The notes below the pieces were generated by a model, which was not told the origin of the DNA, searched no databases, and saw nothing but the letters and a program-made list of their open reading frames with translations. 64,000 bases of DNA from Pleomorphomonas sp. T1.2MG-36 (GTDB taxonomy: Bacteria; Pseudomonadota; Alphaproteobacteria; Rhizobiales; Pleomorphomonadaceae). The translations under genes and the position numbers were made by a program. Location: NCBI RefSeq assembly GCF_950100655.1, contig NZ_CATNLY010000023.1:1-64000 (forward strand), read 5' to 3'. Numbering within the stretch: position 1 is the first letter of the stretch; each line of letters starts with the position of its first letter. Positions 1-10,036 of the stretch are shown here, piece after piece.

Positions 1-141
1 GGTCCTCTTCTTCCATTTCGCCACGGTCTTTTGATTGATCCCGTAGCGCTTGGCCAACGCTCTCAGGCTCTCTTGACTATGCTGTATCGCTCGACGGACT
101 GCCTCTGTCGTTGTGGCGCTGCCGTGTAGAACCTGGCCCAT
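1..141 (-). CDS. IS481-family transposase, N-terminal fragment
   Basis: Forty-seven residues are visible, beginning MGQVLHGSATTTEAVRR and continuing into a helix-turn-helix segment (ALAKRYGINQKTVAKWKKR). This is the characteristic N-terminus of IS481-type DDE transposases; the catalytic DDE domain lies beyond the window. The protein would bind the element ends and catalyse transposition. The reading frame is intact as far as it can be read, so nothing here shows inactivation. The gene is truncated by the window edge only. Confidence 0.8.
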   Translation of the reverse strand, partial: MGQVLHGSATTTEAVRRAIQHSQESLRALAKRYGINQKTVAKWKKRT

Positions 142-197
142 AGTGCATCCCTCCAAGCTTGGGAAAATAATGCACCATCAAAGCCTGGGATCAAACA
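1..197 (-). mobile_element. IS481-family insertion sequence, 5' end only
   Basis: The start of a transposase gene (stop lies beyond the window edge) is followed outward by a terminal-repeat-like sequence that ends TGTTTGATCCCAGGC when read into the element (171-197 on the other strand). The flanking bases 198-203 are CCTAGG, which fits the NCTAGN target known for IS481 elements, so 197/198 is probably the exact junction. The other end is outside the window, so the target duplication cannot be confirmed. Confidence 0.75.
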
Positions 198-205
198 CCT
201 AGGGC

Positions 206-955
206 TCACTCGCCTTCCATGGCCTGCGCCTCGACGGCGATCTTGACGACGTCGGACCGGGCATAAGACCAGTAATAATCGAACGGGCGACCATCCGGCC
301 CGCGCGACACCGAGCGGATCAGCAGCACGGGGGCGCGCACATCGAGGCCGAGGAAGCGGGCGGGCAGCTCCGGCGCACCGACGGCGGCCACCTCGCGGCG
401 CGCGCTGGAAATCTGATACCCGGCTGCCCGAAGCGTCTGGTTGAGCGACTGAGTGCCCCGCAGCACGTCGGTGCCGGCCAGCGCCGCCCCGACTTCCGGC
501 GGCATGAAGTTGGTGGAGTAGACGGCCGGACGGCCGTCGAGACAGCGCAACCGTTCGAGAATGAAACCAGCGGCGCCCGGCTCGAGGCCGAGGGCATCGC
601 TCGCCTCGCGCGGCAGCGGCTCCAGTCCGCTCCGGAAGACGGTGGTGTCGACCGCCCTGGTCCCGTCCACCTCCGACTCGAAGAAGCCGCGCGTCACCTG
701 CAACATCCAGTCGCCCTGGCTTTTCTCCGCGACGAAGGCCCCGCGCCGGGGGATCATCCTGATCAGCCCCTGCTCCTGCAACGCGCGCAGCGTCTCGCGA
801 ACCGTGGACCGAGACAGATCGAACGTACGGCAGAGATCGCTCTCCGACGGCAGGCGCGCGCCGGGTGACAACTCATTGGATCGGATGCGCTGCTCGATGA
901 TGCGGCTAAGCTGCTGATAGTAGGGCTCGGCGGACGTGCGGTTGATGGCTTCCAT
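206..955 (-). CDS. GntR-family regulator with UTRA domain (HutC subfamily)
   Basis: A 249-residue protein. A winged HTH lies at about residues 8-75 (YYQQLSRIIEQRIRSN, then LPSESDLCRTFDLSRSTVRETL), followed by a UTRA effector domain at about 95-240. The start at MEAINRTS is preferred because it gives the usual HutC-type N-terminus; an upstream in-frame ATG at 1048 would add 31 residues without family character. It lies downstream of, and on the same strand as, the BMP transporter/ADP-ribosylglycohydrolase operon, separated by a terminator, so it is probably a separate transcript that may regulate that operon. The ligand is unknown; UTRA domains usually bind sugar phosphates or small acids. Its stop codon is 8 bp from an IS481 end. 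Confidence 0.85.
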   Translation of the reverse strand: MEAINRTSAEPYYQQLSRIIEQRIRSNELSPGARLPSESDLCRTFDLSRSTVRETLRALQEQGLIRMIPRRGAFVAEKSQGDWMLQVTRGFFESEVDGTRAVDTTVFRSGLEPLPREASDALGLEPGAAGFILERLRCLDGRPAVYSTNFMPPEVGAALAGTDVLRGTQSLNQTLRAAGYQISSARREVAAVGAPELPARFLGLDVRAPVLLIRSVSRGPDGRPFDYYWSYARSDVVKIAVEAQAMEGE

Positions 956-966
956 GATACCTGGTG

Positions 967-982
967 GTCCGTTCGTACGGAC
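967..982. promoter_or_regulatory. Candidate GntR autoregulatory operator
   Basis: GTCCGTTCGTACGGAC is an inverted repeat with 6-bp arms (GTCCGT/ACGGAC) centred about 20 bp before the gntR start codon. Placement over the probable promoter suggests autoregulation; no second copy was found by eye upstream of the BMP operon. Confidence 0.4.
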
Positions 983-1101
983 GAGATTTACAACACGTAC
1001 AAGTATTTGACCAGAGCGTATGGCCGAGTTCGTCCCGCCTGCCAGCACCGAGGCAAGAAGCGACCATCGTCGAGGGCACTGCCTCCGGCCGAGATCGACG
1101 C

Positions 1102-1133
1102 AAACAAAAACACTGCCCCTTTCGAGGCAGTGT
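1102..1133 (-). terminator. Rho-independent terminator of the BMP operon
   Basis: On the minus strand an 8-bp stem (ACACTGCC/GGCAGTGT, loop of 8) is followed by a T-rich tract. It lies between the last operon gene (ends 1193) and gntR (starts 955). Confidence 0.8.
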
Positions 1134-1192
1134 CCAAGATGGTCGCGGATAGGAAGCCCCCTATCCGCGCGCCGATTTCCAGTGGGATGCGA

Positions 1193-2593
1193 CTATTTCC
1201 GCCACTTGACGACGGCGTCGAGGGTCTGATCGACCAGCGCATCGAAGGAGATCTTGGCCGGCCGCCGCATGTAGGTGACGATGTCGTCGGCCAGGAGCGG
1301 CGCCGACCAGCGATCGGCGATCACCGCCCTCCCCTTGGCGATGGCCAACACGCCGAGGATCTGTGCCGCATTGCAGTCGACGTCGTGACCGATGCCGCAG
1401 ACGATCTCCAGGGTGAGGTCGAAGTCCCCCTTGCCGAAATAAAGGGCGATCACCTCGGCGGCGGCATTCGGGTAGGCGTGAATCCAGTTGTACTCGACAT
1501 AGCGGGCATCGCAGACGGCCCAGGCATCGCGCCAGTCGGACGCCGCCTCGCAAGCCTTCAAAGCAAAGTCGAGCACGGCGCCATACTCGGTGTCGGTGCT
1601 GAACAGCGCGATGGTCGATGTCAGCAACGAGCGGACGTCCGGCTCGACAAAGGCGCGTGCGGCCAGCACGGCATTGAACACCTCGCCGAGGATGCCGTTG
1701 CCGGCGTGCGAAACCTCGGCGTCCATCCAGGCGAGGCGCGCAGCCTCGCGCGCCCGACCGGGCACGACCATGCCGCAAATGATGCCGCGCATCTGGGCGC
1801 CGATCCACTCGTCAAACGGGTTGTCGGTCGTCGCGGTCTCCGGCGGCAACAGCCCCCGGCGCATGCTGGACAGCGCGATCGCCTCGGCCGACCAGGCCGT
1901 CGGGATGAGGCTGGCCCAGCGCTCGCAAATGTCGGCGCCAGTGACGCTCGGCCCTTCGGCGCCATAGGCTTCGAGGAAGGCGATCTCGAAGGTGATGTCG
2001 TCGTTGTAGGTGTTGGGCTCGCGGACATAGGAGCGGATGGGCCCGAACACCTTGAGCAGATTTTCAGCCGAATAGCCTTCGAGAGCCGTGCCGGCGGCCG
2101 CTCCCACCAGTTGGCCGAGCCAGCCGGCGGCCAGGCGGTCCCGGAGTTCGGCGTCGTCATAGGCCGGCCCGACATCGGCCGGCCAGGCGACCGTGCGCTC
2201 GAACTCGGACCATGAGGCGTGCCGGACCGTTTTCTGCGACGGGTGGTTGGGATCCGGCCGGGCCGCCCGCATCAGCACGCGCAGACGCATGTCGATGGTG
2301 TAGAGGCGTTCGAAGTCGCCGGCAGCGAGCGCCTCAAGCCCTTCGCTGAGAAGCTCCGAATAGGGAGCCAGAACGTAACCCTTGTTCTCCAGCGACTGCA
2401 GCGCCGCCGCCATCAGGTTCTCGGGCGCGGCCGAACCCGGTACGTTGCTCTTCCAGAACAGGGAGAGCAGGAAGTCCTGTCCGGCCATGGCAGCGCTGGC
2501 ATCCCAGGTCTGTTCCTCCTTGCTGCGGACGACCGGCATCGTCTGTCGCAGGAGATCGCGCGTCACTTCCCAGGCTTTCATGGCATTTCCCAT
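1193..2593 (-). CDS. ADP-ribosylglycohydrolase (DraG) family protein
   Basis: A 466-residue protein with a DraG/ARH fold from about residue 150 (RLAAGWLGQLVGAAAGTALEGYS) to the C-terminus. Metal-site motifs are recognisable but altered: YNDDITFEI for the usual TDDT-type site, and CGIGHDVDCNAAQ for the usual GGDTDT-type site. The N-terminal 150 residues are not part of the core fold and I do not recognise them. It is the last gene of a BMP-family nucleoside transporter operon, starting 14 bp after the second permease, so it most likely hydrolyses an N-glycosidic bond in an imported nucleoside or ADP-ribose-like compound; that is inference. An alternative start is the ATG at 2581 (MKAWEVT). Confidence 0.8.
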   Translation of the reverse strand: MGNAMKAWEVTRDLLRQTMPVVRSKEEQTWDASAAMAGQDFLLSLFWKSNVPGSAAPENLMAAALQSLENKGYVLAPYSELLSEGLEALAAGDFERLYTIDMRLRVLMRAARPDPNHPSQKTVRHASWSEFERTVAWPADVGPAYDDAELRDRLAAGWLGQLVGAAAGTALEGYSAENLLKVFGPIRSYVREPNTYNDDITFEIAFLEAYGAEGPSVTGADICERWASLIPTAWSAEAIALSSMRRGLLPPETATTDNPFDEWIGAQMRGIICGMVVPGRAREAARLAWMDAEVSHAGNGILGEVFNAVLAARAFVEPDVRSLLTSTIALFSTDTEYGAVLDFALKACEAASDWRDAWAVCDARYVEYNWIHAYPNAAAEVIALYFGKGDFDLTLEIVCGIGHDVDCNAAQILGVLAIAKGRAVIADRWSAPLLADDIVTYMRRPAKISFDALVDQTLDAVVKWRK

Positions 2594-2607
2594 CGGTTCT
2601 TGGTGGA

Positions 2608-3528
2608 TTACTTGAGGGCGGCGCGCTTGGCGCGGCCGCGGGCGGTCCAGATGGTCAGAATGACGATCGGCACCACGTAGGGAATCATCTGCATCAGTTC
2701 GTTCGGCAACCCGAGCGTCTGCATGGTGATGGCCAGCGTCTCGGCGATGGCGATGACGACGGTGGCGGCGAGCGTGCCCCAGGCCGTGCCCATGCCCATC
2801 ACTTCGATGGCGATGGCGATGAAGCCGCGCCCGGCCGTCATGTCCTGGGCAAACCAGGAGACGTAGCCCATCGACAGATAGGCGCCGGCGATGCCGCCGA
2901 GCACGCCCGAGAGGATGAGCGCCTTGAGCTGAATGAGCTTCACGGAGATGCCGACGGTGGCGGCCGCCTTCGGATCGACGCCGACGGCGCGGATGCGCAA
3001 GCCGAACGCCGTTCTCGCCATCATCAGGCTGACCAGCGGCACGGCCAAAAGGGCGCCGTAGGTGAGCACGTTATGCCCCGACACAAACGGCCCGATGACA
3101 GGGATGCTGCCCAAGAGAGGCAGCTCGATGGAGGGCATGACGCCGCTCTTGAGGGCGCCGGACATGCCCTTGTCGCCGGTGGCGAAAAACAGGCCGAGCG
3201 TCGTCCCCGAGGAGGCCGCGAGGTTCATCGCGATGCCGGTGATAATCAGATTGGCGCCAAGGGTATTCACGGCGAATGCCATCAGCGCGCCCATCAGTCC
3301 CCCGGCGACGACCGCGGCCAGCAGTCCGAGCCATGCGCTGCCGGTCCAGGCACTGACCAGGACGCCGACAAGCGCGCCGGTCAGCATCATGCCCTCCATG
3401 CCGAGGTTGAACACCCCGGCACGATCGGAGATCAGGATGCCGAGCGCGGCGATCAGCAGCGGCGTCATGACGCGCAGCACCGTTGCGAAGGTCGCGGGAT
3501 CGGCGACGATGTTGAGAAGACCGGTCAT
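2608..3528 (-). CDS. ABC transporter permease, nucleoside (BMP) type
   Basis: A 306-residue inner-membrane protein with about eight to nine hydrophobic segments and the BPD_transp_2 signature region (LISDRAGVFNLGMEGMMLTG near residue 35). This N-terminal motif is typical of permeases partnering BMP lipoproteins, such as the YufPQ/NupBC type. The start MTGLLNIV overlaps the upstream permease stop by 4 bp (ATGA), showing translational coupling. Together with the other permease it forms the heterodimeric channel for the imported nucleoside or purine-like substrate. Confidence 0.9.
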   Translation of the reverse strand: MTGLLNIVADPATFATVLRVMTPLLIAALGILISDRAGVFNLGMEGMMLTGALVGVLVSAWTGSAWLGLLAAVVAGGLMGALMAFAVNTLGANLIITGIAMNLAASSGTTLGLFFATGDKGMSGALKSGVMPSIELPLLGSIPVIGPFVSGHNVLTYGALLAVPLVSLMMARTAFGLRIRAVGVDPKAAATVGISVKLIQLKALILSGVLGGIAGAYLSMGYVSWFAQDMTAGRGFIAIAIEVMGMGTAWGTLAATVVIAIAETLAITMQTLGLPNELMQMIPYVVPIVILTIWTARGRAKRAALK

Positions 3529-4588
3529 CGCGCGGCCTCCACCTGCCGTATCCGACGGATCAGCCGAAGCACGGCGGGATGTTGGAAAATGGCGGTCGCC
3601 GTGACGGCGAGCATGATGGCGGCCGTGATCAGGCCGACCACTTCGCTCGGGATGCCGATATCGCGGGCCAGAAAGTCGCCGCCGACCTGCAGATAGCCCA
3701 GGAACAGGGCGGCAGGTACGACGTAGAAAGGATTCTCCCGAGCCAGAATGGCGATGATGATGCCCGTCCAGCCGAGCCCGGGCAGCTGCGTCCACGAAAA
3801 GCGCGGATAAAGCCCCAGCACCTGGATGGCGCCGGCCATGCCGGCAATCATGCCCCCGACGATCTGCGCCTGCATGATGATCCGCCGGGACGGCAGGCCG
3901 AGATGCGAGGCGAAGACCGGTCCTTGCCCAACGATCCGCAGGTTGAGGCCGGAGCGCGTGAAATAGAGCCAGACGCCGCCGGCGAGACAGGCGACCAGCG
4001 CCACGATGGCACCCGAGTTGAGCCGCGTTCCCGCCAGCAGGCGGTCAAGCTTGGCGTCGGCGGGGATGCGGTAGGACATCAGCGAGCCGGCGGCCGGATC
4101 GCGCAGGTAGTAGTTGAGGAAGAACACGCCAGCGTAAAGGATGGCAAAGTTGAGCACCAGCGAGGTCACCATTTCCGGCGCTTCCCAGCGAAGGCGAAGT
4201 TCGCCGGGCACGATGCAGGATATGCTGCCGACGACGGCGCCGACCAAGATGGCGACAAGCGGCGTGAACGGTCCGAAGGACGGCAGCAGCAGCGCCGCCG
4301 TGGTGGCGGCGAGGCCGCCCAGAAAGACGCCGCTCTCGATGCCCAGATTGAACAGACCGGAGCGGAACACCACCGTGGCGGCAAGGCCGGTGAACGCAAT
4401 GGGTGTCGCATACTCGGCGACGTTGCCAAGATGCCGGAGACTCGACAGCGGCCCGAACAGAAAGGCTGCGATCACCGTGCCGGGATGTTCGTGCGGCAAG
4501 GCGAAAGGAATCAGGACCGCCAGGAGCACCGCGCCGATGACCGCCAGCGTTATCGCAAAGCGGACGAGGCCGGCCAGAAAGGCTCGGT

Positions 4589-4592
<4 letters not shown>
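3525..4592 (-). CDS. ABC transporter permease, nucleoside (BMP) type
   Basis: A 355-residue membrane protein, first of the two permeases. It has an N-terminal hydrophobic segment at about 8-30 and the FRSGLFNLGIESGVFLGG motif near residue 78 that parallels the motif of its partner. About ten hydrophobic stretches are visible, with a larger hydrophilic loop near 165-190. It overlaps the ATPase gene by 4 bp and the following permease gene by 4 bp. Family knowledge places it as half of the translocation pore of a BMP-dependent nucleoside importer. Confidence 0.9.
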
Positions 4593-6144
<1,552 letters not shown>

Positions 6145-6148
<4 letters not shown>

Positions 6149-7257
6149 GGCTTCACGGAGTTGCGCAGGGCGTTGAGATCGTCGCTGGACATGCCGAAGG
6201 CGCTTGGCACTTCAATCTCGCCACTGGCGATCTTTTCCTTTGCCGTCTTGATGGCCGCAAGGAGCTCCGGCGTGGCATGCTTCTCGTAGTTGCCGCTTTC
6301 GACCAGACCGACGGCGCCTTCGGCCAGGCCGAGGCTTTCGACGGACCCGAACTTCAGTTCGCCCGCAACATACTTGTCATAGGCCTGCAACAGGCTGACA
6401 TCGACGTTCTTCAGCACCGAGCTGACCACCTGAGAGGCGATGGCCGGATCGCTGCCGGCAAAGATGGCTTCCTGGTCGGAATCGACGCCGAGCACATACC
6501 TGCCCGTCTCCTTGGCGGCCGACAGCTGCCCCAGACCGGCCTGGGACGCGGCGGTGAAGCCGATGCCGACGCCGGCGCGGTATTGAGCCAGACCGAGTTC
6601 CTTGCCCTTGGCGGCGTCAGTGAACGAGCCGACGTAGGAGACGGCCACCTTGATGTCCGGCGTCACCGACTTGGCGCCGGCGATGTAGCCGACCAGGAAA
6701 TCGTTGATGACCGGGATGTCCATGCCGCCGAGGAAGCCCAGCGAAGAGCCGATATCGCCCTTGAGCTTGCCCGACTTCAAGAGCTCGGCGTTGTAAACGC
6801 CACCGAGATACGAGCCTTCGTTCTGCTTGTAGGAAATCGAATAGACGTTGTCGTAGCCGCCGTCCTCATAGGGAACCGAGGCATCGAACAGGATGTACTT
6901 CTTGTCCGGATACTGCTTGGCAACCTCGGCCAGCGTTTCCGAGATCGAATAGGTTCCGAGGATGATCAGGTTCCAGTCCTGCTCAGAGGCGTCGAGCAGC
7001 GCCGGTTCCCACTTGGTCGCGTCGTCGCCGATTTCGAGAACGCGGGTTTCGACCTTGTCGGCATACTTGGCCTTGATCAGCTCGATGCCATGGTTGGCGG
7101 AGTCAAAGAACGACTTGTCGCCGAGGGCTCCATTGATGATGAGCAGAATCTTGTCGGCAGCCGAGGCCTCGGCGACGGTGACGACGCTCAGAAAGCCGGC
7201 AGCGGCGAGCGCCAGACCGGCGCGCAAGGCGGATCGCCTCGTCTCGAAACGGATCAT
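6145..7257 (-). CDS. BMP-family substrate-binding protein
   Basis: A 370-residue periplasmic binding protein. The first 33 residues form a signal peptide (basic start, hydrophobic run, cleavage near ASA-AD). The mature part matches the BMP family (purine nucleoside-binding, PnrA/Med-like) with ALGDKSFFDSANHG near the start and SYKQNEGSYLGG mid-protein. It is the first gene of a five-gene minus-strand operon (binding protein, ATPase, two permeases, ADP-ribosylglycohydrolase). Substrate is probably a nucleoside; the exact compound cannot be read from sequence. Two operator-like repeats lie upstream, between it and the divergent LacI gene. Confidence 0.9.
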
Positions 7258-7342
7258 GATTTCCCCTTCTTAGTGACGACACGCGCATCCCCTGCGCTGA
7301 CGAACCGTCGTGCCGTTGCCGGGTCGCCAGTGAAGCGCCTCA

Positions 7343-7357
7343 TTTAAACGTGTAAAC
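7343..7357. promoter_or_regulatory. LacI-type operator, copy 1
   Basis: TTTAAACGTGTAAAC, an imperfect palindrome around a central CG as is usual for LacI-family operators. It lies between the BMP operon and its divergent LacI gene and matches a second copy at 7395-7410. Confidence 0.6.
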
Positions 7358-7394
7358 GGAGATTTCTTAATATCGGCGATCTTGTCAAGGCTGG

Positions 7395-7410
7395 ATTTAC
7401 ACGATTAAAC
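7395..7410. promoter_or_regulatory. LacI-type operator, copy 2 (opposite orientation)
   Basis: Reads GTTTAATCGTGTAAAT on the minus strand, sharing TTTAAWCGTGTAAAY with copy 1 at 7343-7357. The copies are about 53 bp apart centre to centre, near five helical turns, which would suit a single regulator bound to both sites. Confidence 0.6.
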
Positions 7411-7437
7411 CAAATTGGGTAGTTTCTGAGTGGCGCG

Positions 7438-8448
7438 ATGGCGGCGGAAAAGTCCGGCGAGAGAACTCCAACGATCAAGGACGTGGCGAAGGCGGCAGGC
7501 GTGTCGCAAGCGACGGTTTCCTATGTTCTCAACAACCTCAACAAGGTGACGCCGGAGGTCGATGCGCATGTGCGCCGGGTGGCGCGCGAGCTGGGCTACA
7601 GCCGCAACCGGGTGGCTCGTGCCTTGAAGACCGGACGCAACAACGTCATCGGCTGCATCATGCCCTCGCTGCTCAGCCCGGTGTTCCCGGAAATCGCCCA
7701 GGCGGTGCAGCAGCGCGCAGAAGAGCACGGCTTTGCCACCTTCGTCATCGATTCCGGGCTGCAGACCGCTACCCGGGAGGCCGAGGCTATCCGCATGCTG
7801 GCCGACCACGGCGTCGATGGTGCCATTGCCGTTCTTGCTTCGCCACGAGCCGCATCGGACCGTCGGGCCTTGCCCCTGATCGTCATCGACCAGCCGATGG
7901 ACGGGATGGACTCCGTCTATGCCGACCATCGCGGCGGCGGGCGCTTGCTCGCCGAGCACGCCATCGGCCTCGGCCACCGCCGCATCGGACTGCTCTCGGG
8001 GCTGCAAAGCCTCTACAGCAGCCGCGAGCGGCACGAGGGCTTCATCGAAGCGGCACAGGGCCGCCTCGACATCGTCTGGGACATCGAGGTCCCGCTGGTT
8101 CCCAGTCTCCCATCGGACGCCTTCGACGCCCTGGGCCGGCGCGACGTGTCGCTGGTCGTCTGCGTCAACGATCTGATCGCCATGACCGCACTCAGCGCCC
8201 TGCGGCAAATGCGCATCCGCGTGCCGGAAGACATGTCGGTCATGGGGTTCGACGACATGCAATGGTCGGGCTGGCCGCTTCTCAACCTGACGACCGTACG
8301 GCAGCCGCTCGGCCAGTTGGGCCGAGACGCCGTCGACCTCCTGGTCCGCCGTCTTGACGCGCCGGATGCCGAGATCTCCAACATCACCCTGCCGGTCTCG
8401 CTCGTCGAGCGCGGTTCGACACAGCCGCAGTCCGACCGCCCCCTTTGA
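7438..8448 (+). CDS. LacI-family transcriptional regulator
   Basis: A 336-residue regulator with a LacI HTH at about residues 12-58 (TIKDVAKAAGVSQATVSYVLNN, with the hinge helix around SRNRVARALK) and a periplasmic-binding-protein-like effector domain to the C-terminus (CNDLIAMTAL and MGFDD motifs). It is divergent from the BMP operon, and two matching operator-like sites lie in the shared 180-bp intergenic region. It probably represses that operon until a nucleoside or sugar inducer is present. It converges with the ABC ATPase gene ending at 8474. Confidence 0.9.
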   Translation: MAAEKSGERTPTIKDVAKAAGVSQATVSYVLNNLNKVTPEVDAHVRRVARELGYSRNRVARALKTGRNNVIGCIMPSLLSPVFPEIAQAVQQRAEEHGFATFVIDSGLQTATREAEAIRMLADHGVDGAIAVLASPRAASDRRALPLIVIDQPMDGMDSVYADHRGGGRLLAEHAIGLGHRRIGLLSGLQSLYSSRERHEGFIEAAQGRLDIVWDIEVPLVPSLPSDAFDALGRRDVSLVVCVNDLIAMTALSALRQMRIRVPEDMSVMGFDDMQWSGWPLLNLTTVRQPLGQLGRDAVDLLVRRLDAPDAEISNITLPVSLVERGSTQPQSDRPL

Positions 8449-8473
8449 GCCGGCATCGCCGAGCGGCGGCGCC

Positions 8474-9985
8474 TCAGTTCAGGTGCCGGAACGCATCGCG
8501 CATCAGGTCGACCGGCGTGGTTTCTCCCACCTTGTGCAGACCGCCGACGCGGCCGTTGGACAGCACGAGGATGCGCGAGGCGATCTGGAACAGCTCGAGC
8601 ATGTCGGATGACGCGACGATGATCGACATCCCGTCGTCGGCAAGCCGGCGAATGATCTCGTAGACCTGCTCCTTGGTGCGCACGTCGACGCCATGCGTCG
8701 GCTCGTCGAGCAAGAGAATGCGCGGCCCGACCGAAAGACAGCGGGCAAGAATGCACTTCTGCTGATTGCCGCCGGAGAGTGTCGAGATCGGCTGCCCGGC
8801 ATCGTGCATGACGATACCGAACTCGCGAGCGGCCTTGGCCATCACGGCGCCTTCGGCGGCGACATCGAGAATTCCGAACCGGCCGAGCCGCGGCAGCGCC
8901 GAGATCGAGACGTTTTCCTGGATCGGCCGAAACGGCAGGATGCCGTTGAACTTGCGGCCTTCGGGAAGAAGCGCCACGCCGTCCCGGATGGAAGCTTGCG
9001 GCGACTGCGGCCGGTAAGGCGCTCCTTCGCGCTCGATGCGGCCCTCGACGATGGGCCGCAGGCCGTAGATCATCTCCAGAACCTCGGTGCGCCCCGCTCC
9101 GACGAGACCGAACAGGCCGAGAATCTCGCCTCGCCGGAGTTCGAAGGAGGCACCCCGCACGAGGCCGCCGTCGCTCAGCTCCGATGCCCGCAAGACGACT
9201 TCGTCGGTGCCGCCATCGGGACGGGATGCACCGGTGGGCACTTGCCGACCGGCCATGTCGGCGACGATGCGGCTGCGATCGGTGTCGGCCGACGGTGTGT
9301 TGCTGATCAGGCGGCCGTCGCGCAACACGACGATGCGGTCGCAGAGATCCAGGGCTTCCTCGATGCGATGGCTGATGAAGACGATGGCGACGCCCCGGTC
9401 CCTGAGGCGCCTCAGCAGCGTGAACAGGCCGCGCACTTCGTGCGGCGTCAGCGAACTGGTGGGCTCGTCCAGCAACAGAAGCTTGAGGTCGCGTCGCAAG
9501 GCCTTGGCGATTTCGACGGCCTGCTGGTCGGCGATCCTGAGGCTGTCCATCGGTGCGTCGGGCCGGATGTGGGATGCATCGATCTCGGCCAGCAGCGCGG
9601 TTGCCCGGCGATGCATTTCCTTTCGGTCGACGATGCCGCGACGGCTGCAATAATCGCCGAGGAACATGTTCTCGGCCACGGTCAGCGCCCGGATGACCGA
9701 CAGCTCCTGATGAACGACGGCTATGCCGGCATCGAGGGCCGCCTTCGGCCCCGACCAGGACGAAGGCGAGCCGATGAAGACCATGTCGCCGCCATCGGCT
9801 GGAAAGGATCCCGAGACGATGTTGAGAAGCGTCGACTTGCCGGCCCCGTTCTCACCCATCAAGGCGACGATTTCGCCGCCCTTGAGCTCGAGATTGATGT
9901 CTTCGAGCACCTGAACGCTGCCGAACGCCTTGGCAAGATGACGAATGGCGAGCACCGCCGTATCCTGATCGATCTGTTGCATCAC
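8474..9985 (-). CDS. Sugar ABC transporter ATPase (RbsA-like)
   Basis: A 503-residue tandem ATPase. Domain one has Walker A GENGAGKST at 44-52 and Walker B LLLLDEPTSSLT. Domain two has a degenerate P-loop (GLVGAGRTE), an intact LSGGNQQKC signature and LLLDEPTHGVDV. This is the standard RbsA/XylG/AraG architecture for pentose and hexose importers. It is the last gene of the 16.6-8.5 kb operon, following the binding protein after a strong intergenic hairpin. Confidence 0.92.
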   Translation of the reverse strand: MMQQIDQDTAVLAIRHLAKAFGSVQVLEDINLELKGGEIVALMGENGAGKSTLLNIVSGSFPADGGDMVFIGSPSSWSGPKAALDAGIAVVHQELSVIRALTVAENMFLGDYCSRRGIVDRKEMHRRATALLAEIDASHIRPDAPMDSLRIADQQAVEIAKALRRDLKLLLLDEPTSSLTPHEVRGLFTLLRRLRDRGVAIVFISHRIEEALDLCDRIVVLRDGRLISNTPSADTDRSRIVADMAGRQVPTGASRPDGGTDEVVLRASELSDGGLVRGASFELRRGEILGLFGLVGAGRTEVLEMIYGLRPIVEGRIEREGAPYRPQSPQASIRDGVALLPEGRKFNGILPFRPIQENVSISALPRLGRFGILDVAAEGAVMAKAAREFGIVMHDAGQPISTLSGGNQQKCILARCLSVGPRILLLDEPTHGVDVRTKEQVYEIIRRLADDGMSIIVASSDMLELFQIASRILVLSNGRVGGLHKVGETTPVDLMRDAFRHLN

Positions 9986-10004
9986 CCCAACTCCTCCCGG
10001 AAGC

Positions 10005-10031
10005 GGCCGGCGGCCGCGGTGGCCGCCGGCC
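10005..10031 (-). other. Intercistronic hairpin after the binding-protein gene
   Basis: An 11-bp GC-only stem (GGCCGGCGGCC with its complement, 5-base loop) sits just after the binding-protein stop and before the ATPase start. Such hairpins commonly protect the upstream binding-protein mRNA so it is made in excess of the membrane complex. No T-tract follows, so it is not a full terminator. Confidence 0.6.
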
Positions 10032-10036
10032 TGCCA

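Noticed and set aside
8013..9650. 545-codon minus-strand frame overlapping the LacI and ATPase genes
   Set aside because: It crosses the convergent gene ends in another frame, is Arg/Ser/His-rich and carries no motif.
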